Below, piece after piece: positions 42,160-49,994 of a stretch of DNA of 64,000 nucleotides. Every line of letters begins with the position of its first letter. The first letter of the stretch is position 1. The position numbers and the translations under genes are program-made. The notes under the pieces were generated by a model that worked only from the letters and a program-made list of their open reading frames with translations, ran no database searches and was not told where the DNA came from. Source of the stretch: Modicisalibacter muralis (lineage in GTDB: Bacteria; Pseudomonadota; Gammaproteobacteria; Pseudomonadales; Halomonadaceae); the NCBI RefSeq assembly GCF_900102945.1, contig NZ_FNGI01000003.1, forward strand, positions 124,001 to 188,000, given 5' to 3'.

Positions 42160-43078
42160 TCAGTGACTCCCGTTCACTTGCCAGGCTGCGCAGCTGCGCG
42201 CACAGCCGCTCGGCGGCGGGCGACAGCGCCCGGGTGGCGTTGACGCACAGCCCCACCGAGCCGCCGTGGGCCTCGAGATCGACCGTCAGGCGCACCAGTG
42301 ATCCCTCGTCCAGGTCGCCGCGCACCGCATCCAGCGGCGCGACCCACAGCGCCGAGGTGCGCTGCACGTAGCGCCGGCTCAGCGCCAGTGACAGGGTTTC
42401 CAGGGTGATCGGCGGTGGTGGCCCGCCCTGCTCGACCCAGAAGCGCTCGACCTGCTCGCGCAGCGTGGTCGGCGCCGGCGGCACCACCCACGGGTACTGG
42501 CCGAGCGCCTCGGCATCGAGCGGGGTCCGCGCCGCCAGGGGATGGCCGGCGCGCGCCACCAGCACCAGCGGCTCGTGATAGAGGTGCTCGAAGCTTAGTC
42601 CGCGGATCTCGCGCGCCTCGCTCATGCGACCCACCACCAGATCGAGCTCGCCCAGGCTCAGTTGCGAGAGCAGATAGGCGCTGGGCCCGGTCAGCACCTG
42701 CAGGCGGATCTCCTGCGACTCGGCATGCAGCCGCTCGAGCGCCTGGGGCAGCAGGCCCTCCTCCACCGTCGACAGCGCCCCCAGGCGCACCAGCGCCGCG
42801 CCCGTGGCGGGCTGGCGTACCGCCGCCAGGCCTTCCTGCAGGGCATTGAGCGCCGGCCCGGCGTGGCGCATCAGCGCTAGCCCGGCGGGGGTCAGCGTCA
42901 CCCCGCGCGGCCCACGTTCGAACAGCGCCGCCGCCACCGCCTCCTCCAGCTCGCGGATGGTCTTGGACATCGCCGGCTGGGTCACCGCCAAGCTGTCGGC
43001 CGCCCGCGCGAAGCTCTGGCGCTTGGCGACTTCGAGAAAGGCCTGCAGATGGCGCAGCTTGATGCGTGAGTCGAGCAT
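42155..43078 (-). CDS. pcaQ: LysR-family activator PcaQ
   Basis: A 307-residue LysR regulator. The N-terminal HTH (about 8-65) begins I-K-L-R-H-L-Q-A-F-L-E-V-A-K-R-Q-S-F and includes A-V-T-Q-P-A-M-S-K-T-I-R-E-L-E. The C-terminal co-inducer domain resembles PcaQ (A-R-A-G-H-P-L-A-A-R, Y-P-W-V-V-P-P). PcaQ elsewhere activates pca genes in response to carboxymuconate-type intermediates. It is co-oriented with pcaH, and its stop overlaps the putative operator. Confidence 0.9.
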   Translation of the reverse strand: MLDSRIKLRHLQAFLEVAKRQSFARAADSLAVTQPAMSKTIRELEEAVAAALFERGPRGVTLTPAGLALMRHAGPALNALQEGLAAVRQPATGAALVRLGALSTVEEGLLPQALERLHAESQEIRLQVLTGPSAYLLSQLSLGELDLVVGRMSEAREIRGLSFEHLYHEPLVLVARAGHPLAARTPLDAEALGQYPWVVPPAPTTLREQVERFWVEQGGPPPPITLETLSLALSRRYVQRTSALWVAPLDAVRGDLDEGSLVRLTVDLEAHGGSVGLCVNATRALSPAAERLCAQLRSLASERESLT

Positions 43079-43096
43079 GGGAATCCGTCCGAGTCG

Positions 43097-44389
43097 CTAG
43101 ACCGTCAGCAGAAATGTCGACAGCACCGGGAACAGCACCAGCAGCGTCAACCGCACCAGGTCCGAGGCGATGAACGGCGCCACGCCCTTGAATATCTCGC
43201 CCAGCCCGACGTGCGGCGCCATCGCCTTGATCACGAACACGTTCATGCCCACCGGTGGCGTGATCAGCCCGAGCTCCACGGTGAGCACGGTGACGATGCC
43301 GAACCACACCGGATCGATGCCCAGCGCCTGGATGATCGGGAACACCACCGGCACGGTGATCACCAGCATGGCGATGGAGTCCATGAACATGCCGAGCACG
43401 AAATAGAGTAGCAGGATGCCCAGCAGCACCATCATCGGCGACAGCTCCAGCCCGTAGAGCGCGTCGCTGATCGAGAACGAGATGCGCGACACCGAGATGA
43501 AGTAGCCCAGCGTCTCGGCACCCACCAGCATGAAGAACACCACCGTCGACAGCGCCAGGGTTTCCTGCACCGAGGTCCACAGCCCGCGTGCGCGCATGCC
43601 CTTGGCCAGGGCGTAGATCAGCGTGGCGAACGCACCCACGCTGGCGCCCTCGGTGGGCGTGAACAGGCCGAAGTAGATGCCCAGGATGATGATCAGGAAC
43701 ACGCCGAAGAACGGCACCAGCCCGGCCAGCGAGCGCAGCTTCTCGGACCACGCGGTGGGCTCGCCGGGCACCGCCAGTTCGGGCTTCACGCGCATCATCA
43801 GCGTGACCGTCAAGGCGTAGAACAGCAGCCCCATGAGCCCGGGAACGATGCCGGCGATGAACATGTCGCCCACCGACTGCTCGGTGAGGATGGCGTAGAT
43901 CAACAGCGCGATGCTGGGTGGGATCATGATCCCCAGCGTGCCGCCGGCGGCCAGTGCGCCTGTGGCCAGGCCACGGTTGTAGCCGTGACGCTCCATCTCC
44001 GGCAGCGCCACCCGGGTCATGGTGCTGGCGGTGGCCAGCGACGAGCCGGAGATCGCCGAGAAGATGCCGCACGAGCCCACCGCGGCGATCGCCAGGCCGC
44101 CCTTCCAGCCGCCGCACAGCGTGCGCGTGGAGTTGAACAGCTTGCCGGCCATGCCCGAGTGTGCCGCCAGCACGCCCATCAGGATGAACATCGGGATGGC
44201 GCTGAAGCTGTAGTTCGTCAGCACCTCGATGGGCACCGACTTGAGCATCGAGATCGCAGCGTCCCAGGAGATGATGCGCGAGAAGCCAACCACACCGACG
44301 ATCAGCATGCACAGTGCCACCGGCACACGCAGGATCATCAGCACCAGCAGCCCACCCAGGCCCAGTGCGCCGATCAGTTCGCTACTCAT
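43097..44389 (-). CDS. dctM: TRAP transporter large permease (DctM)
   Basis: A 430-residue membrane protein with about 12 helices. Family motifs are I-S-G-S-S-L-A-T-A-S-T-M-T-R, A-A-G-G-T-L-G-I-M-I-P-P-S-I, T-E-G-A-S-V-G-A-F and E-L-G-L-I-T-P-P-V-G-M-N-V-F-V. It overlaps dctQ by eight bases. Its place between pcaQ and pcaDC suggests uptake of protocatechuate, hydroxybenzoate or another aromatic acid; this is inferred from position only. Confidence 0.93.
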   Translation of the reverse strand: MSSELIGALGLGGLLVLMILRVPVALCMLIVGVVGFSRIISWDAAISMLKSVPIEVLTNYSFSAIPMFILMGVLAAHSGMAGKLFNSTRTLCGGWKGGLAIAAVGSCGIFSAISGSSLATASTMTRVALPEMERHGYNRGLATGALAAGGTLGIMIPPSIALLIYAILTEQSVGDMFIAGIVPGLMGLLFYALTVTLMMRVKPELAVPGEPTAWSEKLRSLAGLVPFFGVFLIIILGIYFGLFTPTEGASVGAFATLIYALAKGMRARGLWTSVQETLALSTVVFFMLVGAETLGYFISVSRISFSISDALYGLELSPMMVLLGILLLYFVLGMFMDSIAMLVITVPVVFPIIQALGIDPVWFGIVTVLTVELGLITPPVGMNVFVIKAMAPHVGLGEIFKGVAPFIASDLVRLTLLVLFPVLSTFLLTV

Positions 44390-44903
44390 GGGTGGGCTCC
44401 ACCGAGTGACCGAATATCCCGCTCAGCACGGCGTGCAGCAAACAGCGCACACCGAGCAGGGCACACAATCCCGACGCCACGTAATAAATGGGCGCCATCG
44501 GCAGGCGCAGGTCCTGGGTGATCTCACCGTGCGCGGCGGCGCTCAGCGCGGACTGCCACAAGCCCATGCAGAGCACCGCGCCGAGCGCCACGAAGCCCAA
44601 CAGGTAGACTCCGGCGATGCGCGCCTTGAGGCTGTCGCCCAGGCCATGACTGAAGGCCTCGACCACCACCTGGCCCTTCTCGACATTGGCAGCCATCGCC
44701 GCCAGCAGCGAGAACAGCATCAGATAGCTGACCAGTTCGACGCTGCCCACCACGCTCCAGTCCAGCGCGCCGTCGCTCAGCCGAAACAGGTAGCGCAGCG
44801 CCACGTCGGCGATGGTCACCGAAAGCAGGGCGATCAGGGCGACGCCGGCGATGACGCGGCACACGATCTCCAGCCAGCGGCTCAGACGAATAAGTCCGTG
44901 CAT
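44382..44903 (-). CDS. dctQ: TRAP transporter small permease (DctQ)
   Basis: A 173-residue protein with four membrane segments. The typical first half is L-E-I-V-C-R-V-I-A-G-V-A-L-I-A-L-L and then T-I-A-D-V-A-L-R-Y-L-F. It starts 14 bases after dctP and overlaps dctM, forming one operon. Confidence 0.88.
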   Translation of the reverse strand: MHGLIRLSRWLEIVCRVIAGVALIALLSVTIADVALRYLFRLSDGALDWSVVGSVELVSYLMLFSLLAAMAANVEKGQVVVEAFSHGLGDSLKARIAGVYLLGFVALGAVLCMGLWQSALSAAAHGEITQDLRLPMAPIYYVASGLCALLGVRCLLHAVLSGIFGHSVEPTHE

Positions 44904-44917
44904 GCCAGACGCCTCAC

Positions 44918-45940
44918 TTACTGCGCGGGGCAGGACTGGCGCGCATCGAGCGCGGCATCGTAGACGTCACGCGCCTGCTCGAGGCCGCGGCTCTCCAACC
45001 GGTTCAGGTACATCTCGATACCGGTCTGGAGCGGCTTCTGCCAGTCGGGATCGTTGAGCGGGTCCTCGACCACGCGGATGGTGTCGCCATCCTCGATCGC
45101 CAACTGCTTGCCGGCCTCGTCGAGCGCGTTGAACACCACGCCCGCGTTCTCGGCCCACTGCATGCCCGAGTTGGCGTCGATCACCGCCTGCTGCCCGGGG
45201 GTCAGGCGCTGGTAGGCGTCCTGGCTCATGGTGGCGACGAAGATCAGCGTGTAGAACGGCACCTGGGTGTGGTAGTTGGCCAGTTCGTCGAGGCGGAACG
45301 TCTTCATGCCCTCCCACGGGAAACTCAGGCCGTCGATCACGCCGCGCTGCAGCGAGGTGTAGATGTCCGGCGCCGGCATGCCAACGGGTTGAGCGCCCAT
45401 GTTCTCGAGGATGCTGCCGGCCACGGCGGTGGGGCGGCGGATGCGCAGCCCCTCCAGGTCGCTGGGCACCTGGACGTCGGTCTCCTTGGTGTGGATGTAA
45501 CCCGGCCCGGTGGTGAACATGAACAGCACGTGGCTGTCCTCGTACTCCTGATCGATGTGTCCCGCGTCGTACAGCGTCTGCAGAATGCAGGCGCCCTGGC
45601 TCGCCGATTCGGCGACCCCCGGCAGCTCGACGATCTGCGACAGCGGGAAGCGCCCGGCGGTGTAGCCCTGGGCGGTGATGCCGATGTCGGCGATGCCGTT
45701 GACGGCGGCATCGTAGGTCTCGTCGGCCTGGCTCAGGGTCTGCGAGGGGAAGTTCTGCACGCGCAGCTCACCGCCCGACTGCTCCTCGACGGCATCGGCC
45801 CAGGCCTGGAAGATGTCCTGGTTGATCGCCGAGGCCGCGGGCCAGAAGTGCGACATGCGCAGCGTGGTCTCGGCGTGCGCGGCGGTGGCGGCGCCGGCCA
45901 CGGAGAGGGCGAGCAGACAGCAGGTGAGCGTACGATTCAT
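44918..45940 (-). CDS. dctP: TRAP transporter substrate-binding protein (DctP)
   Basis: Periplasmic binding protein of 340 residues. A signal peptide (M-N-R-T-L-T-C-C-L-L-A-L-S-V-A-G) ends near A-H-A before E-T-T-L-R-M-S-H-F-W-P-A. The DctP signature region includes L-E-G-L-R-I-R-R-P with the conserved arginine that salt-bridges ligand carboxylates. The ATG at 45940 is chosen over an upstream in-frame ATG because it begins the signal peptide. Confidence 0.92.
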   Translation of the reverse strand: MNRTLTCCLLALSVAGAATAAHAETTLRMSHFWPAASAINQDIFQAWADAVEEQSGGELRVQNFPSQTLSQADETYDAAVNGIADIGITAQGYTAGRFPLSQIVELPGVAESASQGACILQTLYDAGHIDQEYEDSHVLFMFTTGPGYIHTKETDVQVPSDLEGLRIRRPTAVAGSILENMGAQPVGMPAPDIYTSLQRGVIDGLSFPWEGMKTFRLDELANYHTQVPFYTLIFVATMSQDAYQRLTPGQQAVIDANSGMQWAENAGVVFNALDEAGKQLAIEDGDTIRVVEDPLNDPDWQKPLQTGIEMYLNRLESRGLEQARDVYDAALDARQSCPAQ

Positions 45941-46023
45941 GGCGTTGGACCTTGTTGTCGTTGGCGGAAAAGGAGCGGGCCTTGGGGCCATACTCTCCCT
46001 TCTGCGGGATGCCGACCATTAGA

Positions 46024-46037
46024 CGAACGTTAGTTCG
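46024..46037. promoter_or_regulatory. Outward-facing GTTCG half-sites upstream of dctP
   Basis: CGAAC-N4-GTTCG lies 84 bases before the dctP ATG. The half-site is the same as in the two sites near pcaB and pcaDC but in everted orientation. It may bring dctPQM under the IclR-type pca regulator. Confidence 0.35.
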
Positions 46038-46203
46038 CATAGCGGCCATCGCTCGTGCGCAGCGCGTCGGCCCGGCTGGCAAAATTGCATTTTCTGTTTT
46101 CGATAGGCCAAGCAACAAGGAAAAATCCCGGCAATGCTTGGACTTTCCCAAGATCGACCATCCACTTTGGTCTAACCTCGCGCGACCGGGCGGGGCCTTG
46201 AAC

Positions 46204-46241
46204 GCAACGAGGCCGCGCCCCTCGGGACGCGGCCTCGTTGC
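46204..46241 (-). terminator. GC-rich hairpin after pcaDC
   Basis: GCAACGAGGCCGCG and CGCGGCCTCGTTGC form perfect 14-bp arms around a 10-base loop, 20 bases past the pcaDC stop. There is no U-tract, but the stem is very stable. It probably blocks 3' exonucleases or ends the transcript. Confidence 0.65.
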
Positions 46242-46260
46242 ACCGTGCTCGCCTGGGCGG

Positions 46261-47448
46261 TTACGCCAGACGCTCGCCCCAGCCGAGCTTCTTGGCCATG
46301 GCGAAGGCGTGATTGGCCGCCGGCACTCCAGCGTAGACCGCCACGTGCATCAATGCCTGGCGCAACTGCGCCTCACTGAGACCGATACGCTGGGCGGTCT
46401 TCAAGTGCAGCTCGAGTTCGCCGTCGCGACCCAGCGCCGCCAGCACGGCGATGGTGATCATGCTGCGCTCGGTCCGGCTCAGGTCGGTGCTGCCCCACAG
46501 CTCGCCCCAGGCCAGCCGGGTGATCATCTGCTGGAACGGCGCGTCCAGGCTGGTGGCGGCAGCGCTGGCGCGGGCGACGTGCTCCTCGCCGAGCACCTGC
46601 TTGCGGGTCTCGAGGCCTTCGCTGTAGCTCACGCCGCGCTCGCCGATCTCGCCCCGCGCGGTCCCGAGGTTGCGCAGCACACACTCGGCAACGGTCGCCG
46701 GACGCTCCACCGAGGGCGCGTGGCCGACGTCATCGAGGATCTCCAGCGGCGCGTCGGCGCACTCGGCGGCCAGCGCCTCCAGGGTCGCCGGCGGCGTGGC
46801 CACGTCCTCGCTGCCGCCGAGCAGGGCGATGCGAACGCCCGAGTCCCGGAGCTTGCCGCGGAAGTCGGCGCGCCCGAGCATCTCGCACAGCAGCGCGTAG
46901 CTCTCGCCGTCGCCGCGCGCCATCTGAGTTTTCCAGCCGGCTTCCAGTGCCGGCTGCGCCTTCAGCAGCGCGGGCGCGAACCAGCGCGGCACGATCTCGC
47001 CGGATAACGCCGCCAGGCCCTCCTCGCGCACGCGCCGGGCGCGGGTGTTCCAGTTCTCCGCGCTGCCGATCACCGCGCCGGTGTTGGTCAGGGTCGCCGA
47101 TAGCAGGCGCTCGGGCGCCTGGATCAGCAACTGCTGGCCGATCGCGCCGCCGAGCGAGGTGCCGACGAAATGAAAGCGCGCGGCACCGGCATGCGCGGCC
47201 AGCGCCAGCGCCTCGTCGGCGAGCCGCTCGGGGGTGATCTTGCCCGCCACTAGCGGCCAGGCATCACTGGCGCCGTGGCCGGGCAGGTCCCAGGTCAGTA
47301 CGCGATAGCGCCCCAGCAGCGCCGGCAGGATGTCGTCCCACACCGCCTGGGACATGCCCAGCGGATGCGCCAGCACCACCAGCGGCAGCGCCTCGCCACC
47401 CAGCAGGCGATAAGCGACGCTGCGACCATCAATTTCCAGAAATGACAT
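46261..47448 (-). CDS. pcaL: PcaL: fused 3-oxoadipate enol-lactonase (PcaD) and 4-carboxymuconolactone decarboxylase (PcaC)
   Basis: A 395-residue bifunctional enzyme for the last lower-pathway steps from 4-carboxymuconolactone to 3-oxoadipate. The N-terminal alpha/beta hydrolase (about 1-260) has G-T-S-L-G-G around the nucleophile serine and L-D-D-V-G-H-A-P with the catalytic histidine. The C-terminal carboxymuconolactone decarboxylase domain (about 275-395) has L-S-R-T-E-R-S-M-I-T-I-A-V-L-A-A-L and the E-L-x-L-H motif (here E-L-E-L-H-L-K-T-A). The reading frame is continuous through the junction, so the fusion is genuine. Confidence 0.95.
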   Translation of the reverse strand: MSFLEIDGRSVAYRLLGGEALPLVVLAHPLGMSQAVWDDILPALLGRYRVLTWDLPGHGASDAWPLVAGKITPERLADEALALAAHAGAARFHFVGTSLGGAIGQQLLIQAPERLLSATLTNTGAVIGSAENWNTRARRVREEGLAALSGEIVPRWFAPALLKAQPALEAGWKTQMARGDGESYALLCEMLGRADFRGKLRDSGVRIALLGGSEDVATPPATLEALAAECADAPLEILDDVGHAPSVERPATVAECVLRNLGTARGEIGERGVSYSEGLETRKQVLGEEHVARASAAATSLDAPFQQMITRLAWGELWGSTDLSRTERSMITIAVLAALGRDGELELHLKTAQRIGLSEAQLRQALMHVAVYAGVPAANHAFAMAKKLGWGERLA

Positions 47449-47503
47449 ATACCCTCCTTGTTCGCGCAGGCAGGTCAGCGCCTGGGCGGCGAACGCATCC
47501 TCT

Positions 47504-47527
47504 CAATTTCCCAATTTCCCAATTTCC
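47504..47527. repeat. 8-bp tandem repeat in the pcaDC leader
   Basis: Three perfect copies of CAATTTCC followed by a partial CAAT lie between the IclR-type operator and the pcaDC ATG, 56-79 bases upstream of the start. Slippage here would change the spacing of promoter elements. Confidence 0.85.
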
Positions 47528-47537
47528 CAATACTCAT

Positions 47538-47552
47538 GTTCGCCAAGTGAAC
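47538..47552. promoter_or_regulatory. Putative IclR (PcaR/PcaU-type) operator upstream of pcaDC
   Basis: GTTCG-N5-TGAAC lies 90 bases before the pcaDC start, within a wider ATGTTC ... GAACAT dyad. The same GTTCG-N5-CGAAC form occurs in the pcaB-regulator intergenic region. PcaR/PcaU sites described elsewhere also contain GTTCG repeats. Confidence 0.6.
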
Positions 47553-47603
47553 ATAGATTTGCAATACGAACAACTTAATCAGGGTTGCGCCTGTCGTCAA
47601 ACC

Positions 47604-47633
47604 GAAAAAACGCCGGAGCAGGTCCCCGGCGTT
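47604..47633 (-). terminator. Terminator after pcaB
   Basis: AACGCCGG and CCGGCGTT form 8-bp arms. Read on the minus strand they run into TTTTTTC. It begins 44 bases beyond the pcaB stop, so pcaDC is probably a separate transcript with its own operator. Confidence 0.82.
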
Positions 47634-47676
47634 GTCGCTCAGCGTGTCAATTGCAGGTATTTACAGTCGCTACGCG

Positions 47677-49008
47677 TTATTTCAGCGCCTTCAGCACACG
47701 CTCCACCTGGGCCCGACTGCTACCAATATATAACTCGGGTTGGACGGCGGCACGCAGCGTCTCGGCGTCGATGCGGCCGGCGACCTCGCCATGCGCTAGC
47801 AATGCCTTGGCATACTCGCTCCCCTCGTGGCGGGCGGTTTCGGCCGCCTCGCGGGCGATACGCTTGGCCGTATCGCTACCCAGCGCCGGGGTCAGCACTC
47901 GTGCCGCCGGCTCGGCCATGATCGCGCCGCCGGTGATCGCCAGGTTGCGCCGCATGGCCTCGCGATGCACTTCCAGCCCCTCGAGCAGTGCGGCCAAACT
48001 CTCCAGCGCGCCCTCCAGCAACAGAGTGGCATCCACCAACGGTGCCCATTCGGCGTGCCATTCGCCAAGACCGCGCTCGAGCGGCTGCGCGGCGGCATGG
48101 GAGAGCAGGCCGGTCTGGCCGTGAATCTGGCGCGCGGCGGCGCGAATCCGCGCGCAGCCCACCGGATTACGCTTGTGCGGCATCGACGACGACTCGCCGA
48201 CCCCGGCCTCGGCCGGCTCGCTGAGTTCGCCGATTTCGGTCTGGCACAGCAACGCGACGTCCAGGGCGATCTTCTCGGCCCCGGCGGCGACCGCGTCCAG
48301 CGCCCCACTCAGCGCCAGGATCGGCTGGCGGTCGGTGTGCCATGGCAGCAGCGGCGCATTCAGCCCCAGCCGCGTGGCCAGGCCGTCCATCAGCGTAAGG
48401 CCGTGTTCGCCCTGGCCCGAGTGCACGCCGACGGCGCCGCCGAACTGCACGTAGAGACCCTGCGCGACGACCTCCGCTAGGCGCCGCTCGGCCTGGTGCA
48501 AACCATGCAGCCAGTGGGCGAGCTTGGCGCCGAAGGTGATCGGCAGCGCCTGCTGCATCAGCGTGCGTCCGACCATCGGCGTGTCGCGGTGATCACGCAT
48601 CAGCACGCAGCCCGCGACGCGGGCGCGCTCGAGCAGCGTCAGGCAGCGCGCCAGGCGCGGCTTGAGCAGCAGCATCAAGGCGCTGTCGAGGATGTCCTGG
48701 CTGGTGGCGCCCCAGTGGAAACAGGGCTTGAGTTCGTCGGGTAATGCCGCCTTGGCCTGCTTGACGAAGGGGATCGCCGCGTTGCCGCCCTTGAGCGCGC
48801 CGTCGGCCAGTGCGCGGCTGTCGAAGACCTCGTCGCCGAGATGGCGCGCCATGGCCTCGGCGCTACCCTGGGGCAGCAGGCCGAGGGCTTCCTGCTCGCT
48901 CGCCAGCGCCAGTTCGACTTCGCGCATGGCCGCGATCAGCGCCGTGTCCCGGGTCGCCGCCAGGCCCTCCGCGCTCATGAAGGGGTGGCGTAACAGCAGG
49001 TCATACAT
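47677..49008 (-). CDS. pcaB: 3-carboxy-cis,cis-muconate cycloisomerase
   Basis: Class II fumarase/aspartase-superfamily enzyme that lactonises the PcaHG product. The 443 residues carry the superfamily signature G-E-S-S-S-M-P-H-K-R-N-P near residue 270. Early conserved blocks are W-G-A-T-S-Q-D-I-L-D and G-R-T-L-M-Q-Q-A-L-P-I-T-F-G. Length fits bacterial PcaB. It is divergent from the IclR-type regulator. Confidence 0.95.
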   Translation of the reverse strand: MYDLLLRHPFMSAEGLAATRDTALIAAMREVELALASEQEALGLLPQGSAEAMARHLGDEVFDSRALADGALKGGNAAIPFVKQAKAALPDELKPCFHWGATSQDILDSALMLLLKPRLARCLTLLERARVAGCVLMRDHRDTPMVGRTLMQQALPITFGAKLAHWLHGLHQAERRLAEVVAQGLYVQFGGAVGVHSGQGEHGLTLMDGLATRLGLNAPLLPWHTDRQPILALSGALDAVAAGAEKIALDVALLCQTEIGELSEPAEAGVGESSSMPHKRNPVGCARIRAAARQIHGQTGLLSHAAAQPLERGLGEWHAEWAPLVDATLLLEGALESLAALLEGLEVHREAMRRNLAITGGAIMAEPAARVLTPALGSDTAKRIAREAAETARHEGSEYAKALLAHGEVAGRIDAETLRAAVQPELYIGSSRAQVERVLKALK

Positions 49009-49056
49009 GGCGTTGTCTCCCTGGGCAGGTCTTCTAAAGTGTAATGCCGCACATGT

Positions 49057-49071
49057 GTTCGCTCAACGAAC
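49057..49071. promoter_or_regulatory. Putative IclR (PcaR/PcaU-type) operator between pcaB and its regulator
   Basis: GTTCG-N5-CGAAC is a perfect 5-bp-arm dyad, 49 bases before pcaB and 58 before the preferred start of the regulator. It matches the site before pcaDC in both arms and spacing, with one base difference. Its central position would allow control of both divergent genes. Confidence 0.65.
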
Positions 49072-49128
49072 CCTATGCTAGAGTCATTGCGTGCATTCGA
49101 GCAACGCAACCATTGGGACGGCGCCGCC

Positions 49129-49920
49129 ATGACGACGCAGATGAAGGAAGACATTCTCACGCCCGACGATCGGGACTTCGTGACCGCCCTCGCCAGCGGC
49201 CTGGAAGTGATCCTGGCCTTCGACAGCGACAACCCGCGCATGACGCTCAGCGAGGTCGCCGCCAGGACCGGCATGAACCGCGCCCGCGCGCGACGCTTCC
49301 TGCTCACGCTGCACGCGCTGGGCTATGTGCGCAAGCAGCATCGCCACTTCGAGCTGGCGCCCAAGGCGCTGCAGCTCGGCTACGCCTTCCTCTCGGCCAA
49401 CAACTATCGCTCGGTGATCCAGCAGCACCTTGAGGACATCACCCAGCGCATCGGCGAATCCTCGTCGCTGGGCGTGCTCGACGGCAACGAAGTGATCTAC
49501 GTGGCGCGCTCGGCGGCGCCGCATCGGTTGATGGCTATCACCCTGTCGATCGGTACGCGACTGCCCGCTGTCGCCACGTCCATGGGCCGCGTGCTGTTGG
49601 CGCAACTGCCCGAAGCCGAACTCGACGCGCTGCTTGCCACCACCACGCTCACCGCCTACACCGAGCACACCATCACCGACAAACGGGTACTGCGCGAACG
49701 CCTCGCCGAGGTGCGCCGCCAGGGTTATTGCATCGTCGACCAGGAACTCGACTCCGGCCTGCGCTCGCTGGCGGTGCCGACCTTCGACGCCAACGGCAAA
49801 CTGCTCGGCGCGATCAACGTCAGCACCAACGCCGCGCGCATCGACTTGGCCACGCTGACCGACAAGTTCCTGCCGCTATTGCAAGAGAAAATCCGCCAGA
49901 TCCGGACCCAGGTCAGTTGA
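49129..49920 (+). CDS. pcaR: IclR-family regulator of the PcaR/PcaU/PobR subgroup
   Basis: A 263-residue regulator. The N-terminal winged HTH (about 15-80) has L-S-E-V-A-A-R-T-G-M-N-R-A-R-A-R-R-F-L-L-T-L. The C-terminal effector domain has the subgroup-typical E-S-S-S-L-G-V-L-D-G-N-E-V-I-Y-V-A-R and T-S-M-G-R-V-L-L-A. An in-frame ATG at 49075 would place the operator four bases from the start, so the ATG at 49129 is preferred; this is not certain. It probably responds to 3-oxoadipate or protocatechuate and controls pcaB and pcaDC. Confidence 0.88.
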   Translation: MTTQMKEDILTPDDRDFVTALASGLEVILAFDSDNPRMTLSEVAARTGMNRARARRFLLTLHALGYVRKQHRHFELAPKALQLGYAFLSANNYRSVIQQHLEDITQRIGESSSLGVLDGNEVIYVARSAAPHRLMAITLSIGTRLPAVATSMGRVLLAQLPEAELDALLATTTLTAYTEHTITDKRVLRERLAEVRRQGYCIVDQELDSGLRSLAVPTFDANGKLLGAINVSTNAARIDLATLTDKFLPLLQEKIRQIRTQVS

Positions 49921-49994
49921 GGCGATTTCTTCCAAGCGTAGACGACCTGACAGCCGCGCTCCGGCCTTCACCATGACGCGACCCAGGAGCTAGC

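Larger units (their letters stand above)
45941..46260. other. Intergenic region between dctP and pcaDC (320 bases)
   Basis: No gene is evident. It should hold the promoter of the dctPQM operon (minus strand) and the terminator of pcaDC. It is relatively AT-rich at 46080-46140. It contains an outward-facing GTTCG pair at 46024 and a GC-rich hairpin at 46204. Confidence 0.8.

Noticed and set aside
42174..44312. 712-codon minus-strand frame spanning pcaQ and dctM
   Set aside because: A high-GC artefact in another frame, rich in Arg, Gly, Ala and His; pcaQ and dctM explain the DNA.
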